Shown here: piece by piece, positions 57,201 through 64,000 of the stretch
Layout: the number at the start of each line of letters is the position of its first letter
Numbering within the stretch: the stretch's first letter is position 1
Origin: Muraenolepis orangiensis
Lineage: Eukaryota; Chordata; Actinopteri; Gadiformes; Muraenolepididae
Assembly (NCBI GenBank): GCA_027704905.1
Contig: CM051005.1
Span: forward strand, 7,478,626-7,542,625
Length of the DNA: 64,000 bases
Direction: 5' to 3'
The notes under the pieces: model-generated
The model's input: the letters and a program-made list of their open reading frames with translations, nothing else
The model's database searches: none
What the model was told of the DNA's origin: nothing
Made by a program: the position numbers and the translations under genes

Positions 57201-59240
57201 AACTGGCGCCCTGTGTCTCTGCTGTGTGTGGATTGCAAACTTCTGTCCAAGGCTTTGGCCACCAGGCTGGGGAGGGCTGTGGAGCAGGTCATCCACCGGG
57301 ACCAGACCTACTGTGTAACAAAATACGCTCCAAACGGCAAGGGCTGTTTTTACCTGGTTTTAATGGAAACATGGTTTTATCAGTTGCAGTATGCAGATGA
57401 TGTTGTTGTTTTTGTTAGGGACCAGAATGACATAGACAGTTTAGTTGACATCGTGAGGGAGTTTAGTTCAGCATCGGCAGCGAGGGGGAATTGGAAGAAA
57501 AGTGAGGCCCTCGCTGTCGGTGAGTGGAGTGGCGGTCTCCCAGTTCTTCCCCAGAACATGGTCTGGAGAAAGGATGGTTTCGAGTACCTGGGTGTGTTCT
57601 TGGGGAAGGGAATTGTAGTCCTGAAGAACTGGGAGGACTTCACAGAAAATATAGAAGGGAAGCTTTCCAAGTGTAAATGGCTGCTCCCTCAGATGTCTTT
57701 TAAAGGTAGAGTGTTGGTTTTAAATAACCTTGTGGCATCCCAACTGTGGCACCGTCTTACCTGTGTGGACCCTCCCTCAGGGCTACTTGCCCAAATACAA
57801 AAATAATTGGTGGATATTTTTTGGGAGGGTCTACACTGGGTGCCACAGGGGGTGCTGTTTTTATCTAGAGAGGAGGGGGGACAGGGCCTTATCCACCTGG
57901 CCAGCCGAATGGCCACTTTTAGGATACAATTTTTACAGAGATATCTGACCGGCCCGGCTGATTTGGTGTGGAGAGATGTGAGCAGCTGCATTCTCAGATG
58001 CGTGAGTAACCTGGGGCTGGATGCTGCTCTGTTTTTAACAGATTTAAACATCTTAAAGTTAAGTGGGCTACCTCCTTTTTATCAGGGTGTTTTTAAGTCT
58101 TGGGCCCTTTTTAACCATAAAAGGTGTCCAAAGACTGACTCTCTGTACTGGTTGTTGAGAGAGCCTCTGATTCACAAAGCCAGGTTGGACGTCAGCAGCA
58201 GCGAAACACCCGGCCTGACGGTGGCGCTGTGCCGATCCAAGACCCTGTGCCTTCAGCAGCTGGTGGATGCAGTGGGGCCGGAGCTGAGCGATGCCCAGGC
58301 CCTGGGCTCTCTGCTGGGTCTGCACTCTGTCCGGGTGGCCCAGAGGATTCTTAAGCTCTGGAGCCAGATCCTCTGCCCTGAGGAAAAGAGACTGCTAAGG
58401 AGCTACGGACAGGGAGGAGCCAAGCCGGACCCAGCAGACCCGTTCCCGGAGATCTACCTGAGCCCAGGGCTGGAGAACTAGACGGCCCCTGCCTCCAGGT
58501 CGCAAAATCTGGAAAAATGACAACCACAGATGCTGATAGCGAGAACCAATTTCATGAACATTGTAAAAGCGCCCAAAACAACGAAGTCGCGACGGACAGT
58601 GCCTCCACTGGTGGAGCACAAGACTGGTGCAAGGAAGGGACCAGGACCACAGTGGAGGATTATACAAAAATCCATAAAAAAAACGTACGCGACATCCAGT
58701 GGAGAATTTACACGGTGCCCATTGCCTGCAATTCCTTATCTCCATCTCCTTTATCTAATCCTAAGTGTCTCATTTTGTTTTTAGCGAGGACTTTCCATGT
58801 TTTTACAGGAGTGCAAGCGACTCACGGGTTTCTTCTCTCTTTTAACATGGGTTTTAATCTTTTGGTATAGCTTACCGAGAGTGTTTTTATTCATGGGGAC
58901 CTCAAGACAAAAAATGCAAATAAAGAAAGTCGGGAGATCTGAAATACTCTCGGTTGAGCGAAGATGGCCATTTCATTTGAGTAGGAGAACAGAATAAAAA
59001 TAGGAACGGGAAGAGGCAAAAGCGATTGCTGTGCAAAATCAGAGCCAGGGACTCTGTTCGGAGCACGTTTTATAAAACACGTTGGGGATCGGATGCTTTC
59101 AAACAGCGGTGGTGTCACAAAGACATTGGTGTCCTAGAGTTTAATTGTATATTTTGAGTGATTTGTTTTTTGTTTTGCACAATGAAGACACTTTATTGAT
59201 CACAGTGATCTAGTGGAATAAAAGCTGTTTTGCAAAAGTC
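54245..59240 (+). mobile_element. Tx1/L1-type LINE copy C, degenerate, 5' end lost in the gap
   Basis: ORF1 resumes at VDDYDYLIFATSSVMKCFGC (CCHC knuckle), then a Pro/Ala repeat tract and the acidic C-terminal half, to about 55590. ORF2 starts near 55640 (MDTFRVGSLNVNGAREERKR). Frame breaks occur near 55950, 56060, 56490, 56800 and 57805. About 320 bases of RT between QTYCV and the segment before YADD are deleted (57316). ORF2 stops at 58481, and the last 750 bases contain a very high density of small indels. The 3' end meets a degraded TTC tract. Confidence 0.88.
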
Positions 59241-59402
59241 TTATTCTTTCTTCTTCTTCTTCTTCTTCGTCTTCTTTTCTTATTGCTTCTTCTTCTTCGT
59301 CTCTTCTTTCTTCTTCTTTCTTCTTCTCTTCTTCTTCGTCTTCTTTTCTTCTTCTTCTTCTTTTTTTTATTCTTCTTCTTCTTCTTCTTCTTCTTTCTTC
59401 TC
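59241..59402 (+). repeat. Degenerate (TTC)n tract
   Basis: TTC units broken up by TTTC, CGTC and T-runs, unlike the pure tracts elsewhere. It is followed by the same caspase intron end (GGGAATGTGGTGATTC) as at 2716 and 6617, with indels. Confidence 0.9.
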
Positions 59403-59559
59403 GGGGAATGTGGTGATTCCTAAAACCCCTTTTTATGTAATCTTCCTCCCTGTTGAGTCCCAGGAGGACTGACGGACCCCTGCCATGCTGGACAACCGGT
59501 CAACAGGGAGGTCAGCAAGGGAGAGCACACTTGTAAAACCGAAGTTCAAAGTAATCAAA

Positions 59560-60590
59560 TAGATTAAGTAGTGTATACTCAAAGTTTCAAAAAAGTTCTA
59601 CGAACTTAAATATGTTGAGTTCGTGTGACTTGTTCTTCCTCCTTCATCCTTTTTTGAGTAACTGCAACTCATAATTTGACTGAACTTGATTGATTAACTT
59701 GATTGACTTGAACTATTTGTGTATTAAGTAAGCATAACTTAAAAGCATAACTTAAGCACAATAATTAAATAATAATAATAATAATTATTAAAAAAAAATA
59801 TATATATTATTATTTAAATAATTAAGTAATTACATATTCAAAATGATAAATTCCACTGATTTCTATTGTTTCAACATTACTGCATGTGTCTGATGTCAGT
59901 AACATTATAGTGGGTATTGGGGAGGACTTTAAAGGACTGTATATGATGACTCTGTATATAGCGCGCACTCGCACTCGTGTCGGTCAGAACACAAGACAAG
60001 AGGTACGATCTTTGGTCTTTAATCCACACAGGCATGGGTTCTTCTGGCATTTATCTGGGGTTGGGTGTGTGGTATATACTCATGGAAGCAGTGATTCCTG
60101 TGGAATTGATCTCATGGGTGTCAGACGGGGGGGGGGATTCAGGTCGCGATGGCCAGCGGTGGGGGTGGGGGGGGAGGGTGGCGGCGGGACTTCAGGTCCG
60201 AACGGGGGGGCCTTAACGGCGACGCGTTAGTAATGCATTAACCTTGACAGCCCTATTCTTTATTATCAAATGTATGGTGTGGCGGCAAGGTTTTAGCCGT
60301 GGAAACCTTTGCCCAAAACGGTGTTAAAATTTCGAGCACGTGGTTTCCTTCCATTCATGGTGGTTAGAACACGTGTAAGGGATAACTTATGGCTAGCCGG
60401 TCATTAGCTAGCCAGCTGGCTTTTACAGCCTGGGTTTCCGACCGCACAGCACTATTGCGTATTCTGTATTCCATGGTCATGTTTTTGTAAGCTAATAGTA
60501 ATGAACTTTTTGTTATATTGAGTTGTAAGTAATTCTGGTTTGAATGTTGTTGATGGAGGTCTAAACTTTGTCATTTTTTTTTTCCTTTCA
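59560..60590. other. 5' part of the CACTG-ended element; no ORF recognised
   Basis: Subterminal AACTT-type repeats to about 59760, an AT-rich stretch to 59880, G-runs near 60130 and 60165. No core promoter could be assigned, although the promoter of the internal gene must lie here if it is transcribed. Confidence 0.4.
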
Positions 60591-60606
60591 GGTGGCTTGT
60601 TCCGAT

Positions 60607-62501
60607 ATGGTCTGGCAGTGTAAGTTGTGCGCTCCTTCTTTCACTTCCAGAATACAGTTATTTAAACACTACAGACTGCAGCACAGCCCTCTTCCATGCC
60701 TCTATACTGATTGCGTGTGTACATTTCAGTCATCATTCAGCAGTTGAGGCAGACAATTGCTGAAGAACTGAAGAAGACTGAGAAGTACCTGCCTCTCATT
60801 ACCAAGATGATGCAGACCACATTTGCCCTGCGCGGACAGACCATAGTAAACTCCTGCCCACCAGTGAACGAGCTCATGGACCTGGCCTGCTCTTAAAATA
60901 GAGTCTGTGGTAATATGGATATTTTTTTCCTGTGTTAACATATTGCACATTCTGTGTGGTTTAAAGTGAAAGTTGTGGTTCTTACTCATTTGGCGGCTAT
61001 TTGCTGCGTTATAGAAGTTTAAGAGATCCTCCAAGTTGAACTGACTAATTGATGTTGATGTATTGTCCTTATGCTGTTTTTAAATGTAGGTGTATGCAGA
61101 GTTCCAGATGATTACAAACCAGAACCTGCCCAACACCTTCTACGCAGAGCTTGACCGCCATCTTCGTAGACTGATGACGTTATTTAGACAGAAGGCGTCC
61201 AAAACTGGGACCACAGCAGTTGCGTTGGCAGAAATTTTACAAATCCACGATGAACAGGTGAATAGATTATTATACATGTCGTAGGTTGAACCTCTAACAT
61301 TGGACAGCTTCAATGATTCAAATGAGCTTTTACATTTTACAATTAGTCCACTTTGTGTTTGCTATTTGTCTGATTGCATTAAAGATGTGTACAGGTTATT
61401 TGTGGACATATGTTCTGATTGGACTGTTTAAAATCAGCATTGTTCAGTAAACTTTTCAGTAAATACACTTCTGTTTTTATCTTAATAGGAAATCCATGAC
61501 ATCCACACCAGGCGTACCACTGTTCTCCATGCACTTCCTGTGTATCTGCGCGAGGAAGTCTCTGGATTTTTCAGAACCTGCACAGTGAGTCTCCTTAAAT
61601 AATGAACAGCACCACTGTATATTAAGTGAACAGTTAATCAAAATACTAACATGTTTTAGGACTTACCCTTGTTTAGTCTATCCATACAGTTTGTGTGATT
61701 TGGAGAGGTATGGTCTGTTTTATTTCACCCTACTACAAATGAACTGGCTTGGTGTTTTGTTCAAAGCGATAAGAAGTTTAGTAAAACATTTTCCTGTATG
61801 TGTTCTTGAGCTTAGTATCAGTCTATCTCCCGCCACTTAGATTCTCTGGTAACTCGGCTGATTCCTGTGTCCAGAACACGCATCTTCTGTTTTTCACTTT
61901 ATAGTGAGACCGAGGTCTCCCTTGTAAAAGAGATATTTGATCTCAACGGGACTAACCTGGTCAAATAAAGGCTAAATATAAATAAATTATATGTAGTCTG
62001 TTCTCAACACAACTCAAAAAAATAGTTCTAACTAAAATATGAACAACTTACAAACATAACTCCATATACTTAGCTTTGTGCTGCACCAGCAGTACTTAAA
62101 TGATAAGGAGAGATGATTTGTCAACAACAATAACCAAAAAAACTTTATAAAATAAATTAAGTACTATATTGTGGAAAAAATTATTCAATTTAACTCTTAT
62201 ATTAGTAGAAACCATGGATTAGTTTGTGATTAGTATGTCTCTTTCATTCATTCAGGACGAGCCTGATGAGCCAGAGCTTGACGATGTTGCAGTGGCCCTC
62301 CTTACTGTCATCAGTGACCATGACACAAATCCAGTTCACTACCAGCCTGTGAAAATCTCTGTCGTCATCGAAAGTGACATCGTGATCAGCCTCCCCAGAT
62401 TTGGTGTTGCCTTCCTGGTCATGTTTGGACTGATTTATGCACTACACCTCAGCTATCCTAAAGCACTGACCAACACTTTTGAATTTGTTCAGAAGATTTG
62501 A
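60607..62501 (+). pseudogene. Uncharacterised multi-exon C2H2/SAMD3-like family gene carried in the transposon
   Basis: First exon after an acceptor (TTTCAG at 60591): MVWQCKLCAPSFTSRIQLFK with a C2H2 finger (C-x2-C ... H-x4-H), then PLPCLYTDCVCTFQS, running into a stop near 60745. An out-of-frame LRQTIAEELKKTEKYLPLIT segment follows to about 60899, with one extra base near WPALKIESV|GTAATA. Clean exons follow: 61090-61257 (VYAEFQMITNQNLPNTFYAE..IHDEQ|GTGAAT), 61490-61584 (EIHDIHTRRTTVLHALPVYL..) and 62255-62501 (DEPDEPELDDVAVALLTVIS..YPKALTNTFEFVQKI, stop). The C-terminal block resembles multi-copy fish proteins annotated as SAMD3-like; no function is known to me. The 3' exons look intact; the 5' exon is damaged. 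Confidence 0.65.
61880..61990 (+). repeat. Short retroposon tail within an intron
   Basis: GAGGTCTCCCTTGTAAAAGA to GGTCAAATAAAGGCTAAAT resembles the common 3' tail of a fish retroposon. Confidence 0.4.
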
Positions 62502-62560
62502 CTTGGTCTAGAAGCTGGTAAACTGTTGCCCAGGTTGCAGACTCTCAAGAATGACTTGAT

Positions 62561-62790
62561 GATAAATGTGTAGAAAGGATGTGGGGTGAGGTATTATTAT
62601 TGTGAATCAAAGTTCTTTCCTTTTGTCACAATAATGCCTTAAAAAGTACTTGCTGTACTACGCTGAACACCTGCAGAGTAGTACAGCAATTTGTTAAGGC
62701 ATTATTGTGACCAAAGCAAAGAACTTTGATTGAGAAGGGAAATGCCTTCAATAATACCTCACCCCACATCCTTCTTTCTACACATTTATC
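62561..62790. repeat. 230-bp fold-back (long hairpin)
   Basis: GATAAATGTGTAGAAAGGAT at the left is matched by the inverse at the right end, and the arms (about 100 bases each) stay paired with small interruptions to a loop near 62670-62688. It starts 60 bases after the stop of the internal gene. Confidence 0.9.
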
Positions 62791-63048
62791 AATAGGCCTA
62801 CTACACAATGTGCACTGTTCATTTTTTTCAATTCTATTTTCTATTTTTCTATTTGTTTTTCTTTTCTATTTGCCATATTTAACTGTTGTAAAGTTTAAAC
62901 TGTAAAAGTTGTAAAGTTAAAACTGCTCACAGTTGTAGTTGTTTAATTATAGTGATTCTATTGTATTTATGTTTGACTTATGTGTACATAAAACGATTTT
63001 TTCTATTTTCTTATTTTTTTAAGTTCTGTTAACTTATTCCCACGGATA

Positions 63049-63330
63049 GAAAACTGAAAACTTTAAGTCATAGTAACTGAAAATAATCAAGTAGCACCTA
63101 ATCAAAACTTTTGAGTTCTGAAAACTTTAGATTTTAAGTTTGAAAACTGGCAACTTTAAGTCATAGTAACTTAAATTAGTCAAGTAGCACCTAATCAAAA
63201 CTTTTGAGTTCTGAAAACTTTAGATTTTAAGTTTGAAAACTGACAACTTTAAGTCATAGTAACTTAAATTAGTCAAGTAGCACCTAATCAAAACTTTTGA
63301 GTTCTGAAAACTTTAGATTTTTAAGTTGAG
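63049..63330. repeat. 93-bp tandem repeat, three units
   Basis: Units begin at 63049, 63142 and 63235 (GAAAACTG...), rich in AACTTT and GAGTTCTGAAAACTTT. They form the subterminal region of the CACTG-ended element. Confidence 0.92.
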
Positions 63331-63375
63331 CAGAACTCAAAACTTTTGAGTTCTGAAAACTTTAGATTTTTAAGT

Positions 63376-63435
63376 TTAGCAGAACTCAAAAAAATTGAGG
63401 CAATCGATTGCCTCAATTTTTTTGAGTTCTGCTAA
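63376..63435. repeat. Perfect 60-bp palindrome without loop
   Basis: TTAGCAGAACTC...ATCGAT...GAGTTCTGCTAA is symmetrical base by base around 63405/63406. It lies 19 bases inside the right end of the element. Confidence 0.96.
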
Positions 63436-63458
63436 CTTATTCGGGTTTACAGTGTACC

Positions 63459-64000
63459 TTATGTTCAAACAGATGCCCCAGCCTAAGTACACACTCACCA
63501 AGAAGCTGGTCCTCACAGAGATGACCATCGTGGAGCACTGAGCTATCGATTGGTTCAGATTCACCAGGACTTGTTTTTGTTTTTTACCTGACGGCCGCCA
63601 CTAAAAACACCTCATTTGGGGGAAGTTTGAAGCCTGTGGAAGACCCCAAGATAAACACTCGGCCGGCATTTACCGGCGAAACGTCTTTCTGGTTAATGTA
63701 CTGATTTGGAATGTTCTCTGTTCAAGTTCATTCTTAATAAATAAATGAATAAATATAAATATATATTTATTAAGAATTTCAAACTTTGCAGAAGACAATG
63801 TTAAGAAGAGAGATCGTCGTAAGAATGTATTTGAACTCTTAACCTTTACTTTTTATACGTCCAATACTGAATACCAACTAACGAATAACTATTCTTAATC
63901 ATCCTGATTCAAGAAATATATATAATATATCTTCCCATATTATCTCACCATAAGAGGGGATTATGGGCCTTAAAGTACAACATGGGCCCGGGCGAGAATT
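63459..64000 (+). repeat. Direct repeat unit: caspase exon end plus flank (right copy)
   Basis: Matches 6740-7261, with the stop at 63539-63541, the 3' UTR and an AATAAAT-type signal near 63735. A small extra piece (CTCGGCCGGCATTTACCGG) near 63658 is not in the left copy. Confidence 0.9.

Larger units (their letters stand above)
59528..63454 (+). mobile_element. CACTG-ended DNA transposon (CACTA/EnSpm-like) carrying a spliced C2H2 gene
   Basis: The left end CACTTGTAAAACCGAAG and the inverse of the right end, CACTGTAAACCCGAA, form short terminal inverted repeats. Both subterminal regions are full of AACTCAAA, AACTTAA and GAACTT motifs. The element lies inside a caspase exon whose two halves flank it. 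A 3-base duplication (TAC in the intact exon) is visible only at the right edge. Superfamily is inferred from CACTG ends; no CACTA transposase was seen. The inside holds a multi-exon gene (60607-62501), a 230-bp hairpin, a 93-bp tandem repeat and a 60-bp palindrome. Confidence 0.65.
59468..63541 (+). pseudogene. Caspase-8-like terminal exon split by a 3.9-kb insertion
   Basis: The left part (about 59468-59527) matches the exon at 6671 up to GTCAGCAAGGGAGA. The right part (63455-63541) resumes with CTTATGTTCAAACAGATGCC and continues to the same TGA, encoding KQMPQPKYTLTKKLVLTEMT and the IVEH end. The left part has several indels. The exon was therefore a copy of the caspase p10 exon before a transposon landed in it. 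Confidence 0.85.

Noticed and set aside
63376..63435. Transcription terminator, because of the palindrome with A/T runs
   Set aside because: Intrinsic terminators of this kind are bacterial; here it lies in the subterminal part of a transposon.

Overview
The window is vertebrate DNA, almost certainly from a ray-finned (teleost) fish. It holds split genes with GT-AG introns, long dinucleotide and trinucleotide microsatellites, and many fish-type transposable elements. It also holds CARD/caspase-8-like genes next to a ciliary gene (catip). There are no bacterial operons, rRNA, tRNA or CRISPR arrays. By my reading more than half of the sequence is mobile-element DNA.

Layout. 1-7.3 kb: 3' part of a Tx1/L1-type LINE that sits against a (TTC)n tract, a second APE-RT LINE, another fragment of the first LINE, and a terminal exon of a caspase-8-like gene with its 3' UTR. 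7.3-13.6 kb: MITEs, an LTR-element leader with a gag-like ORF and a CRE-rich minisatellite, a hAT element with a clean 8-bp target duplication, an L2 fragment and a broken Ty3/Gypsy pol. 13.9-15.0 kb: a CARD plus caspase pseudogene on the + strand. 15.5-18.5 kb: L2 remnants. 18.6-28.5 kb: two of the (TTC)-associated LINEs head-to-tail on the - strand; the second is complete with an uninterrupted ORF2. 28.7-30.4 kb: a second caspase-8-like pseudogene (- strand). 30.7-38.7 kb: eight exons of catip (- strand), with introns filled by a degenerate zinc-finger gene copy, a pogo-like element and a Gypsy element. 40.4-42.8 kb: the best preserved caspase-8-like gene (- strand). 46.1-53.2 kb: an almost exact second copy of 36.4-43.5 kb, ending at a 1000-N gap. 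54.2-59.2 kb: another copy of the LINE. 59.5-63.5 kb: a caspase terminal exon split by a 3.9-kb element with CACTG-type termini that carries its own multi-exon C2H2 gene.

How the pieces fit. The caspase genes share an exon plan: CARD, short linker exon, exon starting the catalytic fold, large exon with SHG and QACQG, and p10 exon. They resemble the fish-specific CARD-Casp8 type, an initiator caspase with a CARD in place of death-effector domains. The (TTC)n tract lies in the last intron of one caspase paralogue, about 60-100 bp before the p10 exon, and the Tx1-type LINE is found only in that tract. Repeated use of one microsatellite as LINE target, followed by recombination between copies, can explain the scattered and interrupted caspase exons. 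catip has consistent exon phases throughout, but carries an in-frame stop and a non-AG acceptor and lacks its last exons here.

Main cautions. The 7.1-kb duplication and the 1000-N gap may be assembly artefacts. Base quality looks poor around 58.5-59.5 kb. All family assignments are from reading the translations, not from searches.
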